Both the position numbers and the translations under genes were made by a program. Shown here piece by piece: positions 37,315 through 49,205 of a DNA stretch of 64,000 bases (positions are counted from its first letter, which is position 1; each line of letters opens with the position of its first letter). Under the pieces are notes generated by a model. It saw nothing but the letters and a program-made list of their open reading frames with translations. It was not told the origin of the DNA and searched no databases. The DNA is from Amaranthus tricolor (taxonomy: Eukaryota; Streptophyta; Magnoliopsida; Caryophyllales; Amaranthaceae), in NCBI RefSeq assembly GCF_026212465.1, contig NC_080056.1:18362879-18426878 (forward strand), in the 5' to 3' direction.

Positions 37315-38185
37315 ACAATCCTTCAAACAAATCAAATTTTGCTAAAGAATTTATAAATTTTTGGATGACTATATTAATTAATCCATACCATTTAAATTTC
37401 ATCTAACAAATTGAAATTTTGTTAGAGAAAAGTAGACCATAAGAAATTTATTTAAATATCAATATAACTTTAAATTCTTAATTCTCATAACAAATTTAAA
37501 TTTTGTTAAAGAATATTGGTCATGAAGTTTCTTTTTTTAATCCTTTTAACAAACTATAGTTTATTAAAGGATTATTAGAGAAAATTTTCATATATAAAAG
37601 AAAAATATTTAATCCTCCTTTTAACAAATTATAATTCATTTTAGAAATCTTATATATATAATCTATAATTAACAATTCAATTAAACTTACCCTTTGATCA
37701 AAAGATTAGATGGAACAACAGGAAAAAAAAAAATTTCTTTTGAATGCCGAAAACAAAGAAGGCAAGGAAGAGAAATTTTTTTCTGAAATTTTGTGGGCTC
37801 TTGTGACAATTGGAAAGGTTAAGAAAATTCAAGGAGACTTATGAATTAATAGGCAATATAACAAAGATCATAAATGTGCCATAATACATAATTATGAGAG
37901 GAGTTACAAGACTCCTCCCATGCTTCCACCAACTGGCCACCCCTCAATTTCCCCTATTTATTTATTTATTTTTTAATTAATTAATTAAGTAATTATTATA
38001 TTATTGTTAAAACAGAAAAGAAACGTCAAGCTATAACATCGTACGCGATAAAACTCGTTACCGTTAAAATTTAACTCACTTTATTTCTTGTAATTATCTA
38101 TGTAAAATAATATAATTTAATAATACATATTTATTTTATTTTATTATATTATCTTCTTAAACCCGATAAATTACGGCGTGTTACA
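36221..38185 (-). repeat. 5' LTR of the chromovirus, inner end deleted
   Basis: Homologous to 24880-26837 but missing the inner 650 bp or so, together with the primer binding site. It begins near 'agtatgcatacacccatgg' and ends ...GGCGTGTTACA. It carries a (TTA)n run at about 36964-37026 and a (TA)n run at 37219-37310. The deletion means this copy can no longer prime its own cDNA. Confidence 0.88.
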
Positions 38186-38190
38186 TGTAT

Positions 38191-38890
38191 GAATGAAAAT
38201 AAAAAAAAGTATAGGTCATAGCCAAAAATAAAAATAGAGCAAATCATATAAGACAAAAACAAGCTAATGCTTTGGAAGAGAGGGAATGTACAATTATAAT
38301 GATTAGAGCTTTTTTCTTACAGTAGGAAAGATTAACGATTACCCAATTACTTGTAGACTTTTGTTTTAGTGGTATAATGCTTCTCCCTCCAAGTGCTCAG
38401 CCATGGTTTGGATTTTGGTGAGAGCATTTGTGGAAGAAGAACGGTATACAAATCAGTTTTCATGTCCCATTTAAATTGACCTTTTACTACAGCATTACGA
38501 AGAGGAAGAAGATCATCCAATACCTGAGAGTAAATGGCGCTACGAGAAGGGAAGAGCCAGTAAAATTTGAAGCTTGAATTTAATTTTCTTGATGATAAAT
38601 TCAGAAATTAAAGAGAAATTAGTTCTTCTCGATGAGGAGAGAGAGAGGGAAATGGAGGAATTCAATGGAGAGAACCCTAGAGGAAGGAAGTGTTGACGGC
38701 ACACTGACGGCAGTTATCATTAATGGTATTTTGTGCTAACGGACGTAAACTCAATGGTATATGGTGAATTAAAACATTTCATGTGGTATATGGTGAATTT
38801 CGAAGAAACTCAGTGGTATATCATGAAATATCCGTTCTTTTTTTCATCTCTTTGCATCTCTCTCTCTCTCTTTCTTCTGCAACTGCACCA
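38191..38890. other. Non-coding stretch with a 30-bp-scale repeat
   Basis: No gene is supported. 'ggtatatggtgaatt' or a variant recurs at about 38756, 38785 and 38812. A CT-rich run (ctctctctctctttc) lies near 38860. It looks like MITE or LTR debris. Confidence 0.4.
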
Positions 38891-39265
38891 TAATTCTTGA
38901 ATTTGGCGGCCACCATCATCCCAAGCAGTATTTTCTGCTTTTATGGTGTTGCAAATCAAAGTCCAACGACATTTCAAAATTGGGAGGAAATTTTATTCAT
39001 GGCTTGTTATATCCAAAGACATCAACAATATCATACAAGAGCAGCTTTTGTATGGATTATATCAAGCCATCACTTAATCTTATTTGCTATGCTAGTTCAA
39101 TATTGGCGAACCACCTTCATTCAACAAGTAATCTTTAGTGCACCTTTCAAAGATCATCCATAGTAAAATTCAAATCTGAATTTTAATTCTTAGCTCCTAG
39201 TTTGTGTTTTTATTTTGTGTTTATTAGAGCCGGTCCTTTTATATTTTCAGTATTTAATTTTAATT
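38891..39265 (+). other. Open frame without recognisable product
   Basis: An open plus-strand stretch of 88 codons (38897-39163) exists but begins at a TTG, has no recognised domain and has a transposon-rich setting. I do not call a gene. Confidence 0.2.
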
Positions 39266-39840
39266 AAATAAAAAAAAATATGTCATGTATTTTAAGTATT
39301 TTAAAAGTCGTAAGCAAGTATGAAAGTACAAGTCAAGAAGAAATCAAGTCAAAGCACGAAAGTTATTTTCTGCAAAGTAGAGCCAATCTAGGCGAATGGA
39401 AAGCATGCTCAAAGTCATCAAGTCGTCATCTTTGAAGTCCTTTTAGTCCAAGTAGCTAGGTAGTTATTCTCATGTAATCAAAATAAAATCCAAAATTTAA
39501 GTAGTTATTTCATTTAGTTTTTATGCTAGTAATTAGGAGTTATTTTCAGAAATATTAGGTAGTTATCTGTCGATTTTGTAATAGGCAATAATGGGATCAG
39601 AGTTACGCGAGAAGTTACTCACAAATGGACGGTTATCAAGAGGTTATAATCGGCCAAATGTGATAACTACCACACCTCACACACAGCCAGTCATGTGCAT
39701 GGTTTTGTGAGTCGGTTTTTTAGTTAGTTTCTTTCGTTTTTCTTTCCTTTATAAATAAGTTCGGCATGTATTATGTTTTTTACGAGTTGAATAATGATAA
39801 AGAAAACCCGAAATGCTTGTTTCAAATCCCCGTTTTTTGT
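39266..39840 (+). mobile_element. LTR-like fragment
   Basis: No coding sequence. A TATA box (TATAAATAAG, about 39751-39760) lies downstream of a U3-like stretch, followed by 'ttgaataatgataaagaaaaccc', a layout like the R/U5 part of a plant LTR. Borders are approximate and no target duplication was found. Confidence 0.3.
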
Positions 39841-40277
39841 ATGATTCTTGGATTAGAGTCGTATTTGCAAAAGTTCTTATGCTTGGTGTATTTATCCAAA
39901 TTAATACATGTATTTATGCAAATATTTCACACCTACGATCTATAAATATAATAATTTGTAATCAGTTGTTAACATCAACATCATTCAAGTATATATTACT
40001 ATATAAAAATAACTACATCATGAAATATCTAGGTAGCAACTTAATTTTTTAAATAAAAAATTATGATTTTCGATCATAATACGATTTGCGGTCCGGTCTG
40101 ATTTGGAAAATAAAAAACCGAGGCCATACCGTAAACCATAATTTAATTAAAAAAAAAACCACATCAGGCCATTTAAACCGTAGACCAAACCAAATACTAA
40201 AATTCCGGTTTGGTCCGGTTTGGTTTACGGTTTAGACCAAACTTTGTTCTTCCTTAAAAGTTAGCACTGCTAAATTA

Positions 40278-40571
40278 TTGCAAAATAAGTTAAAACGAAT
40301 TGTTCGCGCAATGGAAATTTTTTCTCAATCAAGTACCACAACAACATTAAGGAGAAGTGATATTCATGGTTTTAGTATTAAAGAATGCTTAGATTTGTTT
40401 AGTGACACCCCCGGTGTTGAAGTGGGAAGTGAACTTTATATGCTTGAAACATGTTTATTTATCAAATGAGAAAATAGGAAGATGTTTGTTGCTATTCCAG
40501 ACGAACATATACGAAGTGAATGGCTTGAACAAGAATTGCAAAGGGAAGAAAGCAAAGTTCAAAAACATTAG
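40278..40571 (+). pseudogene. Myb/SANT-like DNA-binding protein, C-terminal fragment
   Basis: Plus-strand frame with IKECLDLFSDTPGVEVGSEL, LETCLFIK, then after an in-frame TGA, ENRKMFVAIPDEHIRSEWLEQEL. This is the C-terminal pattern of the plant Myb/SANT-like proteins that accompany PIF/Harbinger transposases and are needed for their nuclear import and DNA binding. The Myb domain itself is not seen upstream: 40080-40240 holds 'ggtttggtccggttt' repeats instead. It lies just before the transposase remnant on the same strand, as expected for the two-gene layout. Confidence 0.7.
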
Positions 40572-40739
40572 TATGTATATTTGTGTACTTAGATTTTGTT
40601 TTTTTATTTGCCATGAATCTTTATTTGTTTAATGTATTGGACATACTTTCTCAATAATTTTATTATTTATATATAGTATTTTGTTGATTTAGAGTTTACA
40701 ATTCAACAGATTGATTGCACAATGAAAGTGACAGTGATT

Positions 40740-42064
40740 AGTTGTCTAATGATGAAGAGGATATGATAAACCAACAACAATTGAAGGTTAAGCAAATGAT
40801 GTTATATGTTGCTTCGGGGGTAACCATATTTACCAAAGTATTATCTTAAATATTTGATTAAAAATATCTATAGAAGTTCATTATGTTCTAGTTGGCAATG
40901 GTTGCAAGAAGTTTTCACTACCCCCGGTGAAATTTATAGAATATTGCGAATGGAACCTTAAGTATTTCACAACCTTACTAAATAGTTGGAAGAAAAATAT
41001 GGCTTAAAATCTACAAGGAGTATGCAACATGAAGAAGCACTAGGGATTTTTGTATACTTATGTGCCCAATTTCAATCTAATCGTAATATGTAAAATAGAT
41101 TTAAGCATTTCAGTGAGATAATAAGTAGGAAATTTAATGAAGCTCTTGAAGCGATGATTTTCCAGAGACATTGTGAGACTTTATGATCCTAACTTTGGGA
41201 GAGTTCCATCAAAAATTTGGAATAATTATAAATATTGGCCACATTTTAAGAATTGCATTGGTGCCATTAATGATACTCATATCCCATGTGTAGTCTCAGA
41301 AGAAGATAAAATCCCTTACATTGGTAGAAAAGGGTATCCGACACAAAATATCTTGGCGATTTGTGTTTTTGACATGTTGTTTACATATTTAGTTGCTAGA
41401 TGGCCTGGATCCATACATGATAATCGCATTCTTAAGAATGCTATTGAAGATATTAACAAAGCTTTTCCTCATCCACCGAAAAAGGTATATTATCATTATG
41501 TATGAATAATTGTGAATATTAACTTTCTAAAATTATTATTCAAAATTATATGTCAATTTTTTTATAGGTAAATATTACGTTGTAGATGCGGGTCATCCTA
41601 TTATGAAGGGATATTTGACTCCTTTTAAAGGTGAGCGTTATATCACATTCCAGATTTTCATTATTCAACACAACCTCGAACTGGATATTATGAAATGTTT
41701 AATTACTCACATTCTTCATTAAGAAATGTCATTGAGCGAACATTTGGAGTATGGAAAAAAAAGGTGGAGGGTATTGTCTACAATGCCAAGTTTTCCAATC
41801 AACACTCAAAAGAAAATTGTTGCAGCAAAAATGGCCATGCATAACTACATTAGAATGCATGCACTTGAAGATGAGGAATTTGATAAATGTGATGCAGACC
41901 CTGATTATATTCCAGAAATTGAAGAAGATGAAGTTGTTGGACAAGTTTCAAATAATTCTGTAAACATTGGTCAAGATATTGATGATGGTTCAATGGATGA
42001 TAGTAGTATGGAAAGTGTGCGTGATGAAATTGCAACTTCTTTATTAAATCATATGAAATATTAA
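40740..42064 (+). pseudogene. PIF/Harbinger transposase, degenerate
   Basis: Pieces in order on the plus strand: LRMEP, KYGLKSTRSMQHEEALGIFVYL (about 40950-41060); FKHFSEIISRKFNEALEAM (about 41101-41156); then after a frameshift DPNFGRVPSKIW...HFKNCIGAINDTHIPC and YIGRKGYPTQNILAICVFDMLFTYL...WPGSIHDNRIL (41173-41505); YYVVDAGHP (about 41574); SSLRNVIERTFGVWK (about 41715-41752). After a second frameshift in an A run, MPSFPINTQKKIVAAKMAMHNYIR and an acidic tail ending at 42064 follow. It cuts and joins the element's ends using a DDE site. The first Asp block reads GAINDTH instead of GAIDGTH, so a catalytic residue may be changed. Not functional. Confidence 0.85.
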
Positions 42065-42354
42065 TATTTATGTGTTTTTTAGAAGTTATTTATATGCTAT
42101 TTATGAACCAATAATGTAAGATTTTTTTTTTAAAACAAATTTTATTTAATTTAATTGGTGACATTGTAAATTATATATTTTTTGTTATATTTAATCATAT
42201 AGAATTGCTAATAAAAATTCAAATATTGTCAAAATAAAAAAAAAAGGCCAAACAAATTGTTTCTGCTTCTCTAGATCCATGTTTAAAAAGTTAAAGCCAA
42301 ATAATTCCATTTTTGAAAAGTATTTCCTCAAAAACAATTTCAGTAAAACTACTT
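42065..42354. other. AT-rich flank, possible MITE interrupted by copia
   Basis: 'ggccaaacaaattg' (42246) and, across the copia insertion, 'ggccaaacaaactg' (54082) with 'ttttgaaaa' motifs on both sides suggest a small MITE-like element. The TIR orientation does not fit cleanly, so I leave it unassigned. Confidence 0.25.
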
Positions 42355-42359
42355 CTAAG

Positions 42360-42562
42360 TGTTGAGATTGATGTGACAATACAAGTGAATGCATTGTCTT
42401 TCACAATAGTGCCACACTTGTCTCCTTCTCTCATGTTTTGCTATATATATATCTACAAGGTATTGTAATAGATGGACGAGAAATGTAATAGAAAGATTTC
42501 AGATACAAGTTTATCTCTTATACTAATTTTCTTTCTTCTTATATTCTCCCTACCTCTTAACA
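42360..42562 (+). repeat. 5' LTR of the outer copia element
   Basis: 203 bp, TGTTGAG...TTAACA, with 'ctatatatatatct' as the likely TATA region (about 42440-42454). Confidence 0.92.
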
Positions 42563-42652
42563 CGTTATCAGCACCAGCTCTACCCTTAATAATCAAGAAG
42601 GTAATATTTTTACAAACCTAATTAAGTATTTTTTCTTCATTGGTACCCACAA

Positions 42653-43042
42653 ATGGACCAACAATCAAATGGTGTCAACATCATCATCCAAGGTGTTTCT
42701 AACACATTTTTATATTTTATAATTGAGCATAATTCCATACCCTTCACTACAAACCCGGCAAGGACTGATTTAAATCAGCTCCGACATAATAATCCCAATA
42801 ATACTAATGGTCCACCTGTACCACCAACTCGTAATTCACATGTACGACCAACTAATAATCCACCAGTTCCACCGACTAATATTCCACCGGTACGGCCAAC
42901 AAATAATCCATCAACGCAACCAACTAATAATGCTCTAACAACAACAACTGAAAATAAACCCTCACCAAGTAATAAAAGAACCAAAGATGATGAGGGAGGA
43001 ACAAGTACTAAACGTTGCAAGATAAATTTAAATGACCCATAA
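42653..43042 (+). CDS. Pro/Asn-rich leader ORF of the outer copia element
   Basis: 130 codons including the stop, from an ATG 90 bp after the 5' LTR. The product has low-complexity repeats of the form PPVPPTN and PVRPTNNP, then a basic stretch (NKRTKDDEGGTSTKRCK) resembling a bipartite nuclear localisation signal. I recognise no family. It lies about 1.2 kb upstream of gag in a leader unusually long for copia. It may be a real accessory ORF or a chance open frame in repetitive sequence. Length and the single clean ATG favour the first slightly. Confidence 0.4.
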   Translation: MDQQSNGVNIIIQGVSNTFLYFIIEHNSIPFTTNPARTDLNQLRHNNPNNTNGPPVPPTRNSHVRPTNNPPVPPTNIPPVRPTNNPSTQPTNNALTTTTENKPSPSNKRTKDDEGGTSTKRCKINLNDP

Positions 43043-43649
43043 AATAATTTATTGGACAATACGTCACCTTTACGGATGACAAGGACACTTTATTGCTTTT
43101 GTTATTGTTTTATTTTATACCGCCTATATAGCTAGTTAATTGTTTTTCTTTTACCGCCTAAATGGACGGTTAGTATTATTTTTATTCTCGTATATTTATA
43201 TGTGCATTTTTTTTTATTCGCAGTATTTGCATTTGAATCAATGTGCATTTTTTTTTCCTTTTTACTTTACGTATTTCTTTTAAGTATACATAAATAATAC
43301 GGTATGTTCTACTTTATTTTGTAATGACCGCCTTTATGGACTGGCTAATTTAGTATTGTTATCGCCTTTATGAACGGTTTTATCTCTATTTATCTGATTA
43401 TGTTATCATATTACGTGCATATGCATTTGGTTATTTTAGTCTATAAATTATATAATCACTTAATAAACTCATAAAATATAATTTCACCTATAAATAATAA
43501 TAAATAACGATTTTATTTGATTCTATTTTGTTTAACATTATAATAATAAATTGTCTTAATTTACCTATAACACAGATTATTAGCAGACATGACCACATTA
43601 TTTCTACACAACATAAAATCCTTTTCTAATTGTAATATATCACCCTGGG

Positions 43650-43712
43650 ATGAATGCCAGAGTGGTCCGAAAATTATTATTTAAGTAAATCGTCAAGGGT
43701 TCGATTCTGAAA
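43650..43712 (+). other. tRNA-like remnant (box A and box B) before an (AAT)n run
   Basis: 'tgccagagtgg' (43655-43665) resembles a polymerase III A box and 'ggttcgattc' (43698-43707) a B box. The spacing of about 33 bp is usual for tRNA genes. The arms do not fold into a complete tRNA. (AAT)n follows at about 43713-43744. It may be a truncated tRNA-derived SINE or a tRNA fragment copied into the element. Confidence 0.5.
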
Positions 43713-43745
<33 letters not shown>

Positions 43746-43873
43746 TTTTTACCTTTTTATCCCCTAAAAATAGGGACTTCTATCGTCAAAACTCACACAC
43801 ACCACTCACACCTTATCCCAAACACAATAAATAATTTTTTTTGTCCTTCATCTTCTTCTTCCTTCAACCATCC

Positions 43874-44014
43874 ATGGTAAACAATACATCTACAAACACC
43901 CACATCAATCCAATTGCCGACAATATATGTAAAATACTAGACGCATTCCTTATCATTATGGGTTTAATTGTATTACTCGTAGCATTAATGATCTACCTAA
44001 TTATCCAAAAATAA
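43874..44014 (+). CDS. 46-residue ORF with one transmembrane helix in the copia leader
   Basis: ATG at 43874 to TAA at 44012-44014, too short for usual ORF lists. The product has an N-terminal Asn/Thr-rich part (MVNNTSTNTH) and a hydrophobic segment of about 20 residues (FLIIMGLIVLLVALMIYLII) before the C-terminal QK. It would be a single-pass membrane peptide. It lies 216 bp before gag. I know no described product of this kind in plant copia elements. It may be a chance ORF, but the sharp hydrophobic profile is worth noting. Confidence 0.35.
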   Translation: MVNNTSTNTHINPIADNICKILDAFLIIMGLIVLLVALMIYLIIQK

Positions 44015-44229
44015 ATTATAAATCTTGCATTTGTTTAGCAATATGTATTTATTTTTTGTTTGTTTTATTATTTATTAATACTATCTATTTTATTCTTATT
44101 TATAATTATATTGTACTTATTATCTTTGAGATATTAAATCAGGGGGAGATAAGACTAATATGCTTTAATATCTCTGATGATACACAAAATCATTAAATAA
44201 CCTTGTCATTTTCTCAATTGTAGAAAATA

Positions 44230-45338
44230 ATGGCTGATCTCAAAAAGAGAGAATTCAATGCCCTGGAATTAACAGGAAACAATTTTATACAATGGGCTTC
44301 AAATGTCAAATTATATCTAAAAGGAAAAAGTTTATTATGCACAATAATTGAACTTAATCCCACCGACAAAGGAAAGGGTATTGAAAAAGATCCCATAAAA
44401 ATTGAGGAAGATAAGGCAAAAGTTGTATCAATTTTGAGACATCATTTAACCGACAGTCTCAAACATGAATACACCAATTATGAGGACCCAAAATTACTTT
44501 GGGAAGAGCTAAATGAAAGATTTGGCCATAATAAAAGTGTACTTCTCCCAAAGGCCATCGATGAATGGCGAGAGTTAAGATTTCAAGATTTCAAATCAAT
44601 CAGTGATTATAATTCAGCCCTTCATCTGATAAAATCAAAATTAGTCTATTGTGGACAAATAATAACAGATGAAGAAATGATAGAAAAAACACTATCAACC
44701 TTTCACGTAAATAGTATTTTGTTACAACAACAATATCGTGAAAGACATTTCAAGAAATATCATGAATTGCTGAAAACACTTCTTGTTGCGGAGCAAAATA
44801 ATGAACTATTATTGAAAAATCACAACAGAAGACCTGTTGGGACTATGCCCTTTAATGAGACAAATATGATTGAGAGGATTGTGCGCCATCGAGGTCGTGG
44901 GAACTATTTTATAAGAGGCAGAGGTCGTGCAAAATATCACGAAAAAAGCGGCATGAATACTTTCGAACAAGAAAATTTCTATGGCCGTAGTCGTGGTCGT
45001 GGTCGTGCTCATGGACTTTGTCGTGGCCATGGACGTAGCCACGTTTATGAAAGGAATATATTTCCCCCCGAAATGATAATTTTAAACAAGTCCAGAAATA
45101 CAAAAGCACATGTAATAGATGTGGAATGACTGGACATTGGGGGCGAACTTGTCGTACCGCCAAACATTTAGTGGATTTATATCAAGCTTCCCAGAAAAAC
45201 AAAGGAAAAGGGGCAGAAGCAAATTTTGTAAATGAAGCAAGTACATATGGGCCCACCTTAGATGTCTCCGATTTCTTTACTGAGAATGTGAAACTCCACA
45301 AACTTGATCCCCAAGAAGAAAATAATTACATCTTTTGA
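44230..45338 (+). pseudogene. Gag of the outer copia element (frameshifted)
   Basis: ATG at 44230. The N-terminal part has LTGNNFIQWASNVKLYL and a UBN2-type body (LWEELNERFG, WRELRFQDFKSI, LSTFH). It is followed by an Arg/Gly-rich RNA-binding stretch (about 44880-45040, RGRGRAHGLCRGHGR). The CCHC knuckle CNRCGMTGHWGRTC lies in the next frame at about 45112-45153, so a frameshift separates it from the body, most likely at the C run at 45063-45068. The tail ends at TGA 45336-45338. Gag would coat the RNA and form particles. Confidence 0.85.
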
Positions 45339-45482
45339 GATGACTAGATGCATTTTCTGTTTATCTAACTTGTTTTTCATTTGATAAGTTGTAATTCTCT
45401 ACTTATGTTTCTTTTTGTATTGTCTAGCTTTATATTAATAATATAATTTTTTTTTTCTTCTTCTCTTCTATTAGAAAAGGAA
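45339..45482 (+). other. Non-coding gap between gag and pol ORFs
   Basis: 144 bp without coding potential, T-rich with a 'ttcttcttctcttctattag' polypyrimidine-AG end just before the pol ATG. This could be a 3' splice site. Confidence 0.4.
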
Positions 45483-48400
45483 ATGTCAGTAATTGGATCA
45501 ACATTTCATTGCCTCCTGGACAGTGGAGCAACACATACGATATTGAAAAATCGAGAATATTTTTCAAACCTAACATTGCTTGAGGCAAATGTTAATACCA
45601 TATCAGGAACAGCAAAATTAATCGAAAGCACTGGAAAGGCATGCATCATACTCCCTGTGGGGACAAAATTAGAAATAAATGATGCACTATACTCGAATAA
45701 ATCTCGAAGATATCTTATCAGTTTCAAGGCAATAAGACAAAATGGTTACCATATGGAAACCAAAAGTATAAATGAAAAAGAATACTTATGCCTTACAGCA
45801 GAAAGAAATGGAACGAAAATTATCCTTGAAAGAATGCCAGCATATTCATCGGGGTTGTATCTCACCCATATCCGCCCGATTGAAATAAATATGATAAGAT
45901 TAGACAATAAGGAGCTATTCACTTTATGGCATGACCGCTTAGGTCATCCTGGCACTGGGATGATGTATAAAATAATAGAAAGTTTAGTCGGGCATCCACT
46001 AAGAAATATTAAGATTCCCCAGTCGAAAGAGCTCTTATGCACCTCTTGTTCTCTTGGAAAAATTATTACTAGACCATCAGTAAATAAGATTGTTACTGAA
46101 TCTCCTATATTTCTTGAAAGAATTCAAGGAGATATATGTGGACCAATTAATCCACCATATGGACCTTTTAAGTACTTCATGGTCTTAATAGATGCTTCCA
46201 CAAGATGGTCACATGTAAGCCTTCTATCAAGTAGAAACAATGCATTTGCAAAACTAGTTGCACAAATCATCAAATTGAAAAGTCATTTTCCTGATTATAC
46301 AATAAAAAGTATTAGATTGGACAATGCCGGCGAATTCACATCTCAAACTTTTAATTATTACTGCATGTCAATTGGAATTAATTAAGTGGAACACCTTGTG
46401 CCACATGTTCACACACAAAATGGTCTTGCTGAATCCTTAATTAAGAGATTGCAATTAATTGCAAGACCACTGCTAATGAAATCAAAATTACCATCATCGG
46501 CCTGGGGTTATGCAATATTACATGCAGCATCATTGATTAGGCTAAGACCTACAGCTTATCATAAATATTCACCAATGCAATTAGTAGCTGGTCATGAACC
46601 AAATATTTCACATTTGAAAATCTTTGGATGCGCTGTATATGTGCCCATTGCTCCCCCTCAACGTACAAAAATGGGTCCACAAAGAAGAATGGGAATATAT
46701 GTCGGTTTTGAATCTCCATCAATCATTAGATTTCTTGAACCATTAACTGGTGATCAATTCCAAGCTAGATTTGTTGATTGCCACTTTAATGAGACAATAT
46801 TCCCATCCTTAGGGGGAGAGAATGTGGACTTACAGAAAAGAAATATGGAACTTATTTGGAAAGCAACACATTTAGAATATTTAGACCCAAAAACAAAATC
46901 ATGTGAACAAGAAGTACAACGAATTGTTCATCTACAAAGTGTTGCTAATCAATTACCTGATGCATTCACAGATATTAAGAGAGTTACAAAATCACATATA
47001 CCAGCAGCAAATACTCCAGCTCAAATAGAAATTCCTGATGAAAAAGTAAAAAGTGATGAAAATGTTGTGCAAAGAAAGCGTGGAAGGCCACTTGGTTCAA
47101 AAGATTTAAAACCAAGAAAATTGAGAAAACTAGAAGGTGCACAAAATAACATTCAAAATGAAAATAAAAATAAAGGAGAAAATCAAGACATCTCCGATAA
47201 TGAAAAGGATGAAAATTATGAAATGTCAATAAATTATATTTTCTCCAAGAAAAAATGGATTCGAAAAGGGATCATTCCAAATGAATCCTTTGCTTATTCT
47301 ATAGCTATTGAAATAATAAATGATAAAAATGATCTTGAGCCAATATCAATAAATAAATGCAGAAAAAGACCTGATTGGCCAAGATGGAAAGAAGCAATTG
47401 AGGCGGAATTAAAATCATTAGAAAAGAGGGAAGTTTTTGGGCAAATTTTACAAACTCCAAAAGGCATAAAACCCGTAGGCTTCAAATGGGTATTTGTAAG
47501 AAAAAGAAATGAGAAAAATGAAATTGTTAGATACAAGGCAAGACTTGTAGCTCAAGGTTTTTCTCAAATGCCAAGAGTTGATTATGAAGACACCTATTCC
47601 CCAGTAGTTGATGCAACCACACTCAGATTTTTGATAAGTTTAACAGTTTCTCGAAGCCTACACATGAGATTGATGGATGTCGTAACTGCGTATTTATATG
47701 GGTCACTCGACACAGACATCTATATGAAGGTCCCTGAAGGACTAAACTTACCAACAAAGAATGTACCTAGAGAGATGTTTTCTATAAAATTAAAGAAATC
47801 ATTGTATGGATTAAAGCAATCTGGGCGAATGTGGTATAATCGTTTGAGTGAATATCTTATGAAAGCAAGATTCAAAAACAACCAAATTAGCCCATGTGTA
47901 TTCATCAAACGATCTCAAGTCGGTTTCGTAATAATTTTTGTGTATGTAGATGACTTAAATCGGATTGGAACCCCAAGAGAAATTGAGATAACAGCTAAAT
48001 ATTTGATGAGAGAATTTGAGATGAAGGATTTAGGAAAAACTAAATTCTGTCTTGGTCTACAAATTGAACATTTGAAAAGTGGAATATTTGTCCATCAGAG
48101 CAATTATACTGAGAAATTTTTGAAACGATTTTACATGGACAAGGCTCATCCACTAAGTTCCCCAATGTTGGTACGATCACTAAATATAAAAGATGACCCA
48201 TTCCGCCCACAAGAAGAAGACGAAGAAATTTTAGGCCCGAAAGTGCCATACTTGAGTGCCATTGGTGCTTTAATGTACTTAGCAAATAATGCAAGACCTG
48301 ATATAGCATTTTCTTTATATTTATTAGCTAGGTATAGCAATGCACCAACAGAAAGACATTGGAATGGGATAAAACATCTATTTCGATACCGAAAGGGAAC

Positions 48401-48944
48401 TGTAGACCTTGGATTATTTTTCCAGTCAGGAAATGATGTCATACTCACTGGATATGCTGATGCAGGGTATCTATCTAATCCACATACGGTCAAGTCACAA
48501 ACTGGATATGTATTTACATATGCAGGAACCGTAATATCTTGGAAATCAACAAAACAAACTCTAACGGCTACATCCTCAAATCATGCAGAACTAATAGCTT
48601 TATATGAAGCCAGCCGTGAGTGTGTATGGTTGAGATCCATGATCGACCAACTCCAAAGGGATTGTGGCTTAAACGATACAACTAGGGAACCAACTACAGT
48701 TTATGAGGATAAGGATGCATGTATCAACCAAGTCAGAGAAGGATACATCAGGGTAGACAGAACGAAACACTTGTCACCAAAATTATTCTTCGCACATGAT
48801 CTACAGAGAGATAAAAAGATAAAAGTCCAAGAAATTCAATCTTGTGAAAACCCCGCTGATTTATTCACAAAGTCACTCCTGTCAAAGCAATTCGAGTATT
48901 TGGTACGCAAGATTGGAATGTGCAAATTTCGAGACATATGTTAA
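45483..48944 (+). pseudogene. Pol of the outer copia element (one nonsense codon)
   Basis: One frame of about 1153 codons from ATG 45483, broken only by TAA at 46383-46385. In order: protease (CLLDSGATHTILKN), HHCC domain (LWHDRLGHPG..CTSCSLGK), integrase core (QGDICGP, IRLDNAGEFTSQ, HTQNGLAESLI), an AT-hook-like basic motif (RKRGRPLGSKD, about 47071-47103), RT (VGFKWVFVRKRNEKNE, LYGLKQSGRMWYN, VYVDDLNRIG) and RNase H (GYADAGYLSNP, SSNHAELIALYEAS, FTKSLLSKQFEYL). It makes and inserts cDNA. The nonsense codon falls between the second and third catalytic residues of integrase. 'ttcagggggagaa' at 48945-48957 is a polypurine tract. Confidence 0.93.
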
Positions 48945-49102
48945 CTTCAGGGGGAGAAATATGTTCACTGTACTCTTTTTTTTCCTTTGATCAGTTTTTT
49001 TTTTCCCACTGGATTTTTTCTGATAAAGGTTTTTAATGAGACAGTTGTAGGATTATGAATGTCATAATAAAATTTCCATATATGTAATGCATTCAAGGGG
49101 AG

Positions 49103-49205
49103 TGTTGAGATTGATGTGACAATACAAGTGAATGCATTGTCTTTCACAATAAGGCCACACTTGTCTCCTTCTCTCATGTTTTGCTATATATATATCTACA
49201 AGGTA
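49103..49205 (+). repeat. 3' LTR of the outer copia, first half
   Basis: Matches 42360-42462. It is split by the inner copia element and continues at 53949-54050. The last five bases AGGTA are the target duplication. Confidence 0.92.

Noticed and set aside
42775..43059. 94-codon minus-strand frame rich in Gly and Val
   Set aside because: It is the complement of the Pro/Asn-rich repeats and has no supporting signal.
43650..43712. Functional tRNA gene
   Set aside because: Box A and box B are present but the acceptor and anticodon arms do not pair.
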